This document shows positions 47,286 through 59,103 of a stretch of 64,000 nt of DNA, piece by piece; position 1 is the first letter of the stretch; every line of letters starts with the position of its first letter. Made by a program: the position numbers and the translations under genes. Origin of the DNA: Calycina herbarum (lineage: Eukaryota > Ascomycota > Leotiomycetes > Helotiales > Pezizellaceae); contig LLEY01000218.1 in NCBI GenBank assembly GCA_001414485.1, positions 1 through 64,000 of the forward strand. Direction: 5' to 3'. The notes beneath the pieces are model-generated. The model saw only the letters and a list, made by a program, of their open reading frames with translations. It was not told where the DNA came from and searched no databases.

Positions 47286-47746
47286 ATACTTTCTACTTGT
47301 CCATTGCTTTTATTTGTCTGTTTCTGTCTTGCTTTATTTAGTGGATTTTGGAGCGAGGGGAGTTGGTGTGTTGGTTACAAGTAATTGGGGTTGGGTTGGG
47401 GGTTAAAGAAAAGACTTGGGATCAAGGGGGGTTTGGTGTTGTGACCGGATATGGGTGATGTCGCGCTGGCTTGTGCATGGATAAATTATTTATCATTAGA
47501 TTTAAAATACCCGATGTTTCACCTTTATATATATATATATATTCTTCTTCTCTTGGGTTGTTTTCAATCATACTTCTGTTTCTTCGGTTCCACTTTGCAG
47601 ATCTTGTAATTCTCCCACAGAATTCATTCCCCTTATCGCTAAACTCTTGTCAAGACTTCAGCCGGTTTATTCCCTAACCATTCCTTGTTTATTTCCCATT
47701 CGCTATTCCATTATATCCTATCTACATACTTCTCCATAACTGCATC
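47286..47746. other. Intergenic, T-rich
   Basis: Convergent 3' flanks of the nitrate transporter and the gene that ends at 47747. It includes a short TA microsatellite at about 47525-47542. No gene seen. Confidence 0.5.
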
Positions 47747-48295
47747 CTACCTCGTCCTTCCATCCCCTTCACTCCAATACCCCCTCCCCTCACCCTCCTC
47801 CTCATCACTAGAATATCTCCCCCACTCATCCTCCTTCTCGACACCCAAAAACAAAATCCCACCTCTCGGATCTCCTTCCCCTTTCAATTTTTGAAACCGA
47901 GAAGGAGCCAACTTCTTCACACCATCAAGAACCTTTTTCGTTAACCCTTTTTTCTCTCCTGTTGATGGTCCCGGAGTTGTGTCGTGCTTTTGAGGATGAA
48001 GAGGAGAGAGTGGTGGTTGTGGGAAAGGGAGATTACATTGTTGACAGTGTGTTGATGGGGATCTTGGTGTGAGGAAGGGGGTGTGATGGTAATGCGCGTG
48101 TGATTGTAAGGGTTCGTGTAGATGGGATTCTTTGGTGTGTTTGCAAAGACAGAAGAGTTTTGGATGGCACTTATCGGAACATGGTTGAATGCAGAATTTT
48201 TGGTAAGTAAAAAGTGGTTGGGAGGAAGTGGTGTCTGTATTAAGGGTTTGTGATGAGGCGTTGGAGACGCTAGATGTATTGGTCGAGGTGTTCAT
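47747..48295 (-). CDS. Hypothetical His/Cys-rich protein
   Basis: Single open frame, 182 aa, start ATG at 48295. The first 30 residues are Ser/Thr/Asn-rich. Residues 34-90 contain a cluster of Cys and His (FCIQPCSDKCHPKLFCLCKH, then HTPF..THCQQCNLPF) that could bind metal. The C-terminal part has a basic segment (KKGLTKKVLDGVKKLAPSRFQKLKG) and an acidic end. There is no signal peptide or membrane span. I do not recognise the family. Ordered Cys/His spacing and an amphipathic basic helix make a real gene likely, but expression data would be needed to be sure. Confidence 0.5.
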   Translation of the reverse strand: MNTSTNTSSVSNASSQTLNTDTTSSQPLFTYQKFCIQPCSDKCHPKLFCLCKHTKESHLHEPLQSHAHYHHTPFLTPRSPSTHCQQCNLPFPQPPLSPLHPQKHDTTPGPSTGEKKGLTKKVLDGVKKLAPSRFQKLKGEGDPRGGILFLGVEKEDEWGRYSSDEEEGEGRGYWSEGDGRTR

Positions 48296-50102
48296 TTAAT
48301 TTTTGTGCAGCTGATCTCGGTTGCTGTGTTGGCAGTTTTCTGCTGGTATTGTTGGGATTTGCCACCTCTTCTTAGTCGATGCCCTGGAATGGTGATCGTG
48401 GTTGCCAGCGATATATACTGGATATCCTTTTCGCGTTCTATTTTCTTCTTCTTTCCCCTTCGCTACACGGGCTTGAACTGAGCTGCTTTTTAATTGGATA
48501 GAAGAAACGAGCAAAATAATTTTTATACAATATCTCGCATGATACCAAAAAATGAAATGAATAATCCCCTTCTCTTGCTGAGACAAGATGCATACAACCA
48601 TTAAAAGAGCGTAAAAAATAATCTCCAGTCAAGCCAAAAACGTAACTCGAATCACTGCCCCCCCATCTTTTTCAAAAAATACAAACAGAAGAAACAATCA
48701 CATCCTGATTACCCCATTCCCTACAATGTAAACATTTCCCATGTCCACAGGTGTTGCATATTTTCTTCCCATAACTTGTGTGTACCAGACACTAAAATCT
48801 CTTATTAGCCCCCCGCAAATTTCCAAAATAACCGAGATCGCTGGAACAAAATGGGAAACTAAAATAGGGGAAAGGAATAACATACATCACAACAACCCCA
48901 AGGCTTTTCCTGCTGAGCTACTGGCTTCAACATTTGACCTTCGGGGGCCTCTCCTAATCTCTTCATCCCCTTCTCCCTCCTCATCCTCGTCCGTCCAACG
49001 AATCGTAGCAAAAACCGCATAATCGGATTTTATTAAAGCTTCATGTCCATGAATAAATGACCAATAAAGAGCCCGCTCTCGCTTCGCGTGAACTAAACAC
49101 GTGTTAGTTACATTACCTAACTCGCCGCCACCAATAAGCTGTGATATCTGGCCACGTGACTGGCCGATAATCACAGGGTCTGCTCCATATACGCGCTATT
49201 AGTCAAAATGATACCGTTCGGTAGTCATTTTGGGCGAGATTTTGCGTTATGCGAGCTCTGGCGCAACGGTTTACCTTGTGTATTACGCAGACTAATAGCT
49301 GGTAATATAACAAAGCAGAACTGGGAAGATCACGTGCACGCACTTATTTCTTCACCCGAAATCACGACAATTGATAAGACCAACAGAAGTACGAAGGATT
49401 CCGAGATTATGTTCCTGGGACCGAAGCTGGAAATTGTCAAGATTTGATGGGTGGGGTTGACTGTATTTGTGCGAATTTTCGGATATCCGTAGTCTGACAC
49501 CGACTGAAGTCCGTGGAGCTGTGGAACGGTATATATGGTATGCTGATGCCCGGATTGATTATATCTCACTCAGACACTCTCTGAAGGGACTGGGGAGACT
49601 TCTGGGTGGTTCTCGTGATTGGGAGTCTGGAATTGGAATAGGAGGTTAATTGAGAGTCAGCACGGGGTGATTCATGTAGAAGAAGCGAGAAGAATATGGG
49701 AAATTGAATGGGTTTTCTGGCTATTAAGTAATGGAGTACCTTTGACAAAAATATTTTCAAGTGGTTCGGATGTCCATATCCTGCGCATGGACTTTTGCCG
49801 CTTGCATACAGCTGTTCGCGAGAAGGTTTCTCAAAGGGAGGGTCGAGTTATACTTGTGCGATCTAGTTGAGTTGAATTGGGTCCTCCCCTCTTAACTGGT
49901 AGCATCTTAAATTTCGAAGACAGAAGAATGACACAAGTACTTCGTTTGAGTGGTAAGCATTGATACCCCTAAGTATTTGATGATTAGGTATAAGCGGTGA
50001 CAAGAGTGAATAATAACACTCAAGAAAGTCAAGCTATATATCTTAGCGTCGAATTGGGCGTCCTTCAGACCGTATCACAGTATCCCGAGCAACAATACCA
50101 TA
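48296..50102. other. Intergenic or undetermined
   Basis: Short open frames exist (48698-49174 on minus, 49208-49447 on plus). The minus-strand one has an acidic stretch (WTDEDEEGEGDEE) and sequences near its ends that resemble splice signals, so a small multi-exon gene is possible, but I cannot fix a model. The frames have no motif that I recognise. Confidence 0.35.
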
Positions 50103-50700
50103 TTATGGAGAATCAGTCTTAACCACTTTGAACGCTGCCTCGCTACCATCTTTACCGTAAATCTTATATAAATCTCCTTCCCGCGCAAGGTATCAACCTT
50201 GGTTTGCATCGCAGCAATCCCAATTACTTTTACCACAGCACCAAGATCCATCTTTGCACCTGGTGAGTTCTGATGTACCTCCCTGTGCCAAAATTAGTTT
50301 TCGGTCTGCCAAAATATTTCATATCTAGCATGGCTGGATTCCGAGTTCCAGAAATGCCTCACGCCCGGGAAGAAAATACGGAGGACTCACTGGAGTGATA
50401 CACATGTCATGCAAAGGCGCGCAGTTAGGGCTGTTCCAATTTTTGTCTGTACAATAGTTGCGAAAATAACCTCCCGTGCTTCCCATCCATCGAGCAGAGA
50501 CCAGTTGGTAAACATCGATCGACATTCATCGTTCTATTCAGCGCACAGCACATACTATCCACCCCTTCGATTGGAAGACATGGCATGTACTCGTAGGCAT
50601 TCTCTGGTTGCCCTCCATCGGGCGCCCAGCAGGCCTTTCTCGCTGTAGTGGCTTGTGTGACGAGTAAGGAAACGAGGAAGGCAGAGGAAGAGATAAACAT
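50103..50700 (-). pseudogene. Small secreted Cys-rich protein, broken
   Basis: The start at 50700 gives a signal peptide (MFISSSAFLVSLLVTQATTA) and a Cys-rich secreted domain (KACWAPDGG, MPCLP, MCCALN, VDRCLPTGLC). Just after GLC, near 50475-50490, the family-like continuation (GGYFRNYCTDKNWNSPNC) lies in another frame, so one base is extra or missing. Farther on, a normal-looking intron (GTGAGT..CAG, about 50284-50392) leads to a third block, RCKDGSWCCGKSNWDCC, which runs into an in-frame TGA at 50193-50195; the same frame stays open after it until TAA at 50103. One frameshift and one premature stop in an otherwise coherent gene indicate decay, although base errors are possible. Such proteins are common among fungal secreted proteins; function is unknown. 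Confidence 0.6.
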
Positions 50701-52221
50701 TATGCTAGCTTGAAACGAAAATTATAGAACGAATTAGACAAAAAGGAAAGGAAAATCTGAAAATCTGATATCTCCCCGCGCAAGAGGACATATATGCAGA
50801 TTCATATTTTGTACTTAGGCAACCAAGGGATGGCAGGATTTGATCTGTTTCTGATGCTGATTTTTGGATAGCATACCAACAGCCCTATGAGAATCCCGGA
50901 AAATCCATTTATTCGCGACGATGTACGTACATCGTTTTAATAGGCGCCAAAGGTCTAGACAAACTGAACTCTGGGCACAATGTAAGTCTTACGGGTTACA
51001 CTGAGCCGGGAAATTAAGCGCGCTGCGGTCCGAATATACTGTGAAGTGTGGTTAGGAGAAATAATTTTGAGGTTTATTTATTAGCACGTGATGTTAGTCT
51101 CTATCTAAACCATCTGCTTTCTAGCCATGAAACTCACCTTGTTTCTTAAAACTATAAAGCCTTATTTGTTGATTTGTGTTTGAAAGAGATTCCAACCAGA
51201 AACCCGAAACAAGTGTCACGTGGTGGCCTGGGGGAGTTGGTAAATCCCTCTCCCTCCCGATAAATTCTCATGATTATTTTCAACCAAACAACTCTGCACT
51301 CCTCCTTCTCTCCACTTGTGTATTGAGAAAGAACCAAATCTTCAAATCTAAGCCAATAATGACGAGATAACGGGCGACAAAGCACGCAGATACGACCTCC
51401 CCTATTGGGATGCCGAAGAAGGATGCATGCTTGTGTATGCATATGCCCTGACATAATGATACTGCCTATGGTACCGCCGACGACCTTGATAACGTTATCA
51501 CCAACTTTACGATGTCACTACTCCTACCACAGCGTTTAAAAGAGACCATCGCCACCGTTTCAGCTCGAGTTCCTGAGGTTTTGACATTCTCCAAAATCCG
51601 ACTTCCATTCACAAGTAGAGCTCTTCCAAGTGGATATCCATAGCTTCTCAGGAAATCCCACTCTGTAAAGTCTGGATACGAACTCTGGGTCTGGAGCGGG
51701 GTACCTATCCTATCAGTATGCCAAGTCTAAACTCACCGAGTTGACAGGGTTTCACGACCGGATTGAAACTCCTTCTCTGCGAAATCGCAGCTCCATTCGA
51801 CATTTTTGTAGCAAAATGGCAAATATGCTGCCATGCGAAAGCTCGTGTAGCTCCTTGAGGTTGTGTACCTGCATGTGCAATGGCCAAGACTACCACCGTT
51901 TATGGTTCGGTAATTTCCAGCGATGTTTCCATTCGCCAATGAATCTATCATCAATACGGAATTCTGCAAGTCTTAATTATATTGGTTTGGATCAGGAAGG
52001 TGAAAGTAATCAACATTCAAGAATTCAGTTGGTGATAACTACTAATTGTTGAGAGATAGGGATTTGTAACGTAACTAATTGTGCTGTACAGTGCCTGCAG
52101 AAAGACCCGATTTTTGTATATAGCCTGCTCATAAACTCCTCCAGAAACTCGGATTTCGGTCCAGAGAGCCTATTTTCAATTATCCAGATTATTTTCGGCT
52201 TCAACTATAGGATTCTTCACC
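50701..52221. other. Intergenic
   Basis: No gene supported. Short frames (51152-51454 on minus, 51741-52052 on plus) lack motifs. The right end is the promoter of the subtilase gene. Confidence 0.5.
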
Positions 52222-54711
52222 ATGGTTGGCAAGAGCTTGTTTCTTGTTGCGGCACTTCTTGCAGGGAATGTACTCAGCAACCCTTCCCTCTCGACTGGCC
52301 CGATACCCCAGAGTCCAAACAATTTCGCGCCACCGACCCCGGAAAGCAAGAAGGCAGCGGGAAAACCCCAGCCGAGATACGTGCCAAATGGATACATTGT
52401 TCAACTGCAAAGCGAAGGACCTTTGACGAAGCGCGCGTTGGATCTGCAAGAAGACTTTCACTTGATGGCCAAGCGAGTTGATGGCATTGATTATTCTGTT
52501 CGAGAAACATTTTCCGAGGACAACATATTTGTCGGCCTTTCCCTGACACTGAAGGCTGGCGATATTCAAGCCCTCAAGTCTCTGAAGAATGTTGCAAATG
52601 TATGGCCCATCAAGACAGTACCGGCTCCTTCAGCCGTCGTCCGTCGTGCGCCATTGACGGCAAGATATGAAAAGATCCCCGTTGCTGGGACAAACTATTC
52701 CCTACCCTTTATTACCGGGGATTTGGATGTGAATAGGCCACATGAAATGACCAGTGTCAACAAAGCACACGATGCTGGAATCAAAGGAAAAGGAATCAAA
52801 ATTGCTATTTTGGACACAGGCGTCGATTATCGACATCCTTCGTTGGGAGGTTGTTTCGGGCCAGGCTGCAAGATCGCTTTTGGTTATGATTTTGTTGGAG
52901 ATGCTTACGATCCTGGCAATGGAGTACCTGCAGTTGAAGATCCTGACCCGCTAGTTACATGCACTGAGGGAGGGCACGGAACTCATGTATCTGGTAGGTT
53001 CATTCCTCTTTCCGTTGGCTTATGGAGGTTAATGAAATTATTTTAGGGATTGTTGGGATGGTCGACCAACCAGGGACTGGATATGGTCTACTCGGCGTCG
53101 CTCCTGAAGCAACCCTCGGTTAGTTTTATCGATGCCCAAATCTATTAGCGCTTCTAACATATTTTTGAAGGAATGTACCGTATCTTTGGATGTTCAGGAG
53201 GAGCTGATGACGATGTTATTATGAAAGCACTTTTACGAGCCGCAACTGATGGAGCCAATGTTATCAGCATGTCATTTGGTCAACTCTGGGCTGATGAGGA
53301 AACAAATCCTTACCAGGCGATCTCGACCAGTCTGGTTGAGCAGGGAATCGCCTTGTTCGCGGCTACTGGAAATGCAGGCTCGTACGGCGTATTCGGTCCC
53401 TCCAGCCCAGGACTTAGCTCTGATGTTTTTGCTGTTGGTTCAGTCGACAACGAGAAATATCCCCTCACCTATCAACTCAAAGACTCTGATGGACGTTCTC
53501 TCCGATACTCGGCGCATCTTCCACAGGATTCTCCACCAGAAGGGTTGATCGTGCAAGTTATGAACTATGGGAAAGATGACTTCTATACAACAGGAGCATT
53601 CATCGATTTCTACGAAGAAGCAGCACAGAATTTGACTGCCGCAGGTCTCGATCCAGCCAATGTCATCCTTGCAACCAAGTACGGTGATTTTGCACCAGAA
53701 ACGAAAGCTCAGGTTGCAGCTGAATATGGATATAAGTACTTTCTGAGCTATGCAACAGAGGATGTCGACCCATTTTATGGCAAGGAATACTATGTTGCCA
53801 GCCCGGAGGGAGTTTGGCCAATCGAACCGATCACCCTCACTGTCCAAGATTCCACAACACTCTTGGGAAGTTACGGAAAGCATCCTTTGGGATACAAGCT
53901 TTTTTTGAGTTCTACGGATTATGTTGCAAAAAGCACAGTTGCCTCAACAGGTGGGTTCATGAGTAACTATTCTTCCTTCGGACCAACACTTCAATATACC
54001 ATTGAACCACAACTTTCAGCACCCGGGGGGAACATTCTGTCTACCTGGCCCCTTGGATACGACGGCTACACTATCATCTCCGGGACATCAATGAGTACAC
54101 CATATATGTCAGCCTCCTACGCCCTCATAAAATCTCAACGTCCTGACTTCAAAGTCCACGAAATCTACGCGCTCATGCAAAATTCTGGTAAAACTTTACC
54201 ATGGTTCTACAACCAGAACGTCAAATCAGCTGCTATCCACCAAGGAGCGGGTCTACTAAATGTTCATAACGCTCTAACGTGGGAATCCTACATCACCCCA
54301 ACACAACTCAATGCCGGGCTTCAAAAAGATTACGTGAATTGGGATAATGTGGTAACCCTCAATTTCACAATCACAAATCGTTCTACCCGATCAAAAACTT
54401 ATACTTTCTCGCATACTCCGGCGGGATTGATGGAGAACAAATGGTGGGACGAGGAGACTTATAATAGGATGTATCCATACTATGCATCTGTGAAGTTTCA
54501 CGATGAGTCGGTTTTGGTGAAAGGTGGAGAGCAGGGTGTTGTTACTGTGGATATTGTTGCGCCTGTTCCTGACCAAGCGACTTGGGGGGATGATGCGATT
54601 AATCTTTTGGATCCGCTGTTTAGTGGGTTTATTGTTGTCAGTAACAACTTTGAGACTTTTACTATTCCTTATGCTGGGGGCCTTTGGGATAGTTGTAGGT
54701 TCGGGTGCTAG
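52222..54711 (+). CDS. Secreted subtilisin-like serine protease (S8, minor extracellular protease type)
   Basis: Three exons, 794 aa: 52222-52993, 53047-53118, 53171-54711. A signal peptide covers residues 1-19. An I9-type propeptide follows at about 57-132 (YIVQLQ...NVWPI). The catalytic triad is D198 (AILDTGVD), H252 (GGHGTHVSG) and S588 (SGTSMSTP), and the oxyanion region ATGNAG is present. The long insert between His and Ser, with a PA-like part, is characteristic of the Vpr-like subfamily, and an Fn3-like domain follows the catalytic part. Members are extracellular endoproteases. The protein ends at PYAGGLWDSCRFGC, where I would expect another hundred or so residues, so the C-terminus seems shortened by a frameshift or early stop. 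Catalytic residues are unaffected. Confidence 0.88.
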
Positions 54712-55094
54712 TTGGTTGAAGAAATCATTTGGGGAAGGCTGTGAAAAGGGGTGGTTTACGTGCGATTTTGGCGTTGTCTTGGTTGGTGTCCCTTATGTTC
54801 ATAATTTAATGTTTGTTTCAATGCTTCACAATAGGAGGAAGGGGGCAGGCAGCATTGCCATAGGTGGCTCGAGTGACGAATCCCGTTCCTCAAGTAATAC
54901 GTGGGGGTCAAAAGTCCGGGGAAGTGGTAGTGGATATGTCCGAGGTCACGGATTACTAGAAACACCTTCTGCGGCACAGCTATCAACTACGTACTACCTA
55001 TCTTTCGCGCCTCTCCTCCCTCTTCTTCGCGCTCCCTCTCCCCTTCACATCGCATATCTGCAATTCTCACCAAACAATTCTGTACCTCGTCAAA
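54712..55094. other. Intergenic
   Basis: Spacer between the subtilase stop and the next start. The first part may be former coding sequence of the subtilase. No separate gene seen. Confidence 0.4.
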
Positions 55095-56134
55095 ATGCGT
55101 TTCCTTCCATCATCATATGCGACGATACTATTCGCAATCCACGCAAGCGCATACAGCATCGAGGACCTAGAAGAAGACCCCCACCACGACTGGAGAGATG
55201 AACTCGGGCGCGATGCGACCGCAGATGATTACAGACAACACGGAGAACCATTACCAGCCATCGCACCTCCGGTAACCAACATACGAGAAGAACAGAGTTA
55301 TATCGTGAAAGTCGATTGTTTAAGTTGTCCTTCACGAGTACGCAACGCTTGGGCGCCCGATGTGATAGGGACTGAGTATACAAATTGGGATGTAGTTGAG
55401 CAGGAGACTTCCTTCGTAATTACTTTCCCGGTCCAAGAAGATTACCTTCGAAGTCCTGACAGGAAAACTAGCTTTTTAATTTCACAATCGACAACTCCGC
55501 GAACGTCCTCCTCCTAGACGGCTCCCGTTTCTTCCCCTCCACCAAAGGCCCCCTCCCGAAAATCGACGCTTTCCAAACACCGAAGAACTTATCAAAGGAA
55601 TATGTGGATATGATAATGTCCATGAAAATGTTGGAAAAATCCATGTTTCCATATCTCGAAGCAAAATACCCCGCCTACCATTTAACATACGATAAACAAA
55701 TGGGATATAACTGGAATGATTCCATGTCCATAGTTAATTTCACTATTAACGCTGTGAAAGATGTTGATGAAAGGTATCCCGGGTGGAAATCGATCGATAT
55801 AAGGGAGCAGAAGATTGTTGCTTTGGGAATGCAGAGGGGCGAGGATGAGAGCTTGAGGATTAAGAGGATTGAGGTTTTGGATGTGGTTCCGAGGAGGGAG
55901 AAGATTGGGATGCAGACTCCTGTCGAGGTAAAACCTGTTCAGGCTTTATGCGGGAGTGATAAGGCTCAGAGGGAGGTGAACAGGATGGAGCGGAACAGGT
56001 TCTTGGTGTTTTTAGGGGGTTGTATTTTGGTTTTGGCGGTGTTGGTGAGAAGGTATCGGTTTGTGTTTGAAGTGAGGGGAAATGTTAGTTTGAAAGAGAG
56101 AAAGGAGGAGGGGTTTCTGATTGAGAAGGCGTAA
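55095..56134 (+). CDS. Conserved-looking secretory-pathway membrane protein, unknown function
   Basis: Two exons, 327 aa: 55095-55415 and 55472-56134, with a 56-nt intron. The N-terminus is a signal peptide (MRFLPSSYATILFAIHASAYS). The lumenal part has a Cys pair in KVDCLSCPSRVRNAW, an Asn-X-Thr site (NFT) and alternating strand-like segments (ANVLLLDGSRFFP). A single membrane span lies near the C-terminus (FLVFLGGCILVLAVLV), followed by a basic cytosolic tail. This is a type I membrane protein by topology. I do not recognise the family. The splice choice that joins TSF to LFNFTIDN keeps one long frame; an acceptor 11 nt upstream would give a stop. Confidence 0.7.
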
Positions 56135-56416
56135 AGATCTTGCTTGATCTTGCTATGATTTGCAAGAGAGTTGGATTCATCTTGGGAGTTTAATATTTTG
56201 GGAATTATATGAGGGCGAGAGCCTTCTGGTGTGTTTTGTTCCACGAAAGTAATGATGGGTTGCACCCACACTTCCCTGGGTAGGTAGCGGTAGTTCCGCT
56301 CACCCAATATTTTGGTGGCAGGTTTACCTTTACTTTGGATGAGAAAAAAATCACAACTTTTTGGGCGGACCAAACACAAACTGGACCTTCTCGAGATCAA
56401 GGTCGGGCCCAATCGA

Positions 56417-56760
56417 GGTCGTTCCTTCCCTAACATTAAAAACCTTGACTCGGCATTCCCGAGACGAGGTCAAAGTCGCTCCTTCCCTCACCCCTCTTAG
56501 TCGAAGATGGCGAAAACCCTGAGCAAGTCTTGCCGCAGGTGTGTGAGGAGGGAAGGAACGACCAAGGCTAATTCCCAGCACATCTCTCATGCGAGGAAGG
56601 AACGACCAAACCCAACGAGCTTCCATCTTCCCAACACGACATCAACGAGGCAATTCTTGCCGCAAGCGCGAGCATATCTCACATGAAAGGAAGGAACGAC
56701 CAAGCCCAATAACCCAGCTCAAATCTTGAAACCCGGGCGGTCTCCTTCCCTGAGCGGTCT
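56417..56760. repeat. Dispersed CGTTCCTTCC repeat, copy C
   Basis: GGTCGTTCCTTCCC (56417-56430) and GTCGCTCCTTCCCTC (56475-56489) on the left are opposed by three inverted words GGAAGGAACGACC at 56551-56563, 56595-56607 and 56689-56701. The stretch TCTTGCCGCA precedes two of these. The inverted arrangement suggests a fold-back element or nested insertions. Confidence 0.6.
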
Positions 56761-57277
56761 CTCCCTCACTTCTTTCCTTCCTCTTCTACTTACAACCCTT
56801 CCTTCTCCATCATCGACACAACCCACCAAAACCCCTCCATCACACAAGAGGCCGACTCTTCTGTAGCTCATAGGCAAGGCTTTGATTAGTTCTTTTATAG
56901 TACATGACACGCTACCTTGACGAGACCAGGAAGGGACTCTGGTTACCTACCTCCAGAGTATTAACCCCCTCTCTGGCCCTCTAATATACATGAACACGCC
57001 AGCGTCGCGAACCAAGTTAAAAGGATACAATACTTCACATATCTATTAATCCATTTTCTCCTTGAGAATCAGACCACCTTTGACCAACGTACCTAGGTAG
57101 TTTCTATGAACGAAATAGGGGAGCAGCGAGAGAGTAATAATGGGGAAGTTGTGGTTGAGTTCAAATTGGGAAGGAACGAATGCTGGGGTACCATTCTCGT
57201 GTCATGGCGGCCCACTTTTGTGTTTGAGCGGGCCTCCCCCAGAACTGAAAATTTCTTGTGTTTTTTCAAACAGATGG

Positions 57278-57420
57278 CGAGTAAGCTACGGTTTACTCAT
57301 GAGATTTTTGGCCCCCACATCGTTGCGAGTAAGTCGCGAGTAAGCTCCCGAAACGTTTGCGAGTAAGCTGCCAATTATTGACGAGTAAGCTATGGCTTAC
57401 TCGAGATGTTTTTGGCCCCT
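57278..57420. repeat. CGAGTAAGC repeat cluster with perfect hairpin
   Basis: CGAGTAAG occurs five times in about 110 bp. 57279-57316 and 57383-57420 are direct repeats of about 38 bp, each ending in TTTTTGGCCCC. The second contains a perfect palindrome, GAGTAAGC-TATG-GCTTACTC (57383-57402). Confidence 0.7.
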
Positions 57421-58002
57421 AGGTCTTTTGCTATATTTTTTGTACAGTTGCGGATAGCGAGGTGTTGGTGTTTTAGTACTTTTAAGATACGAGTAAGTCC
57501 AAATTTGGGTTGGCTACAGTAAGACATTTTAGTCTCAATAGCTGCTTGCTACTTCACTTTTCTAGTTTTAAAAGAGTACTCGTAGGGTTTTCAAGATTTT
57601 TTAATAGATGTAGAGAGGTGTTGATGATCTCGGTCCTTTTGCAGTCGCTCTAAGATCCGAATGTCTACTTTGTCACTTCACGTTTATAAGTCTCTGATAA
57701 TAAAGAAAGCTTAGCGCATAGACAAACTAGGGGATCCTCGCTAGTGTTACAGTCACAATATATTTCTCATTACTAGAGTACTTATACTACTTAACTCTCT
57801 GGTTGCACACTTCTTGCACTCTCACTTTTACAATATTATCCAACCACTATATTCCATCCAGTTCTACCGAACCCTCACACTCTGGATAGAGGACAATCAT
57901 CGCGCTTTATTTGTTCCATCCTTCTTGATCTGCTATCGACTTTCACTTCATCTTGTTCGAACAACCCACTCAAATCACCTATTCACCAAACAATCATTCG
58001 AA

Positions 58003-58449
58003 ATGGCTTCATCTAAATCGGACTTTGGTCTTGAGAGAGCACGTTCAAAGAGAAGAGGAAAATCCAACCTCCACAAGGTCCGAACTGGACGTGTCGTCAA
58101 GACAACTCTTGGCACGATGAGAAATTTGAAGAACGCAATCAATTACAAAGCTTTCTTGAGGGTGTTGGTGTTCCGAATCCAGATATGGTCTCAAAGAGGG
58201 TCTCAAAGAAAAGTAAGCCTTCTTTTAGTAAATCTTGAGATCCAACGCTGATTTATTCAGCGTCTGGTTCTCATTCCAAAGCTTCCGGTCTCGGTCTCAA
58301 TGGCGATGGACACCACAGAGGAGCTCTTTGTGGAGGTACCAAACAACAAGATGCACGATGATAGTGTCGAGAGCCACCTACCACCTGCTCCGGCTCCATA
58401 CGAGCAACTGCTCTGTGGTCTCTTGCACACGTGCCCCACAAATTCTTGA
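58003..58449 (+). CDS. Hypothetical small basic protein
   Basis: Tentative two-exon model, 132 aa: 58003-58212 and 58261-58449, with a 48-nt intron (GTAAGC..CAG). The N-terminal half is strongly basic (ERARSKRRGKSNLHKVRTGR) and the C-terminal half is acidic to neutral (MDTTEELFVEVPNNKMHDD, PPAPAPYEQ). There is no signal peptide, membrane span or motif that I recognise. The alternative reading frame of the same DNA is also open across the splice for a similar length, so the model is weak. Confidence 0.35.
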
Positions 58450-59103
58450 GTTTCCAAGTAGGTGTGCATTTGAACGTATATATGTGAATATTCTAACATA
58501 TAATAGCTACGACCCCGGAGACACTTGAACTATTAAATGCTTGAACACTTCTTTCACTTCTGCTGCGTAGATTTCATCCAAAAGTCGCGAGAACTACTTA
58601 AACGGGTTGGAATATAATTATTGCATGGATATATCACATGAAAGGGCTTGGCTAAAATTGTTCATCGCGGGCTAGGGCTGGTGAGGGTTTGAATATCACT
58701 ATCATAGCGGAGGTTGAGTTTATTTCACTCCCCAAGCATACTTATACTACTAAAATTGCAATGTTTTCACCTGGAAACTATGGCAAATCGAGAGTGTCCC
58801 ATATTGCCAGCCTTCAATTAATGGTAATGCTGGAAGTGATAGTGAATATGGAATACACCTTCAACCTCACGTTCCAAAGCTGATTTTCTTTCGTCTCATC
58901 AAGCGCTCTCGAGTGAATCTGATATTCTCTCGCATGGTATTAGCTCACCAACTACTAGGTAGATAGCAACCTACTCCCCAGCAACCTATTCTCTCATGCA
59001 CCTTCCGGACCATTCTCTTTATCTACTTCCAACGTCCATTCATCATCTCATCATTACCCCTTACATTCACACTCCTCCCTCCGTAGCCCCATTATTCTCC
59101 GCA
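58450..59103. other. Intergenic
   Basis: No gene seen; the right part is CT-rich and probably the 5' flank of the histone-fold gene. Confidence 0.5.

Larger units (their letters stand above)
56135..58002. other. Intergenic, repeat-rich
   Basis: No gene supported. It holds copy C of the dispersed CGTTCCTTCC repeat (56417-56760) and a GAGTAAGC repeat cluster (57278-57420), both listed separately. Confidence 0.55.

Noticed and set aside
48698..49447. Possible multi-exon gene with an acidic stretch
   Set aside because: Splice-like signals exist but no combination gave a model that I could defend; left as undetermined.
54524..55201. 225-residue plus-strand frame after the subtilase
   Set aside because: It overlaps the subtilase coding sequence and the signal peptide of the next gene in another frame, so it is a shadow.
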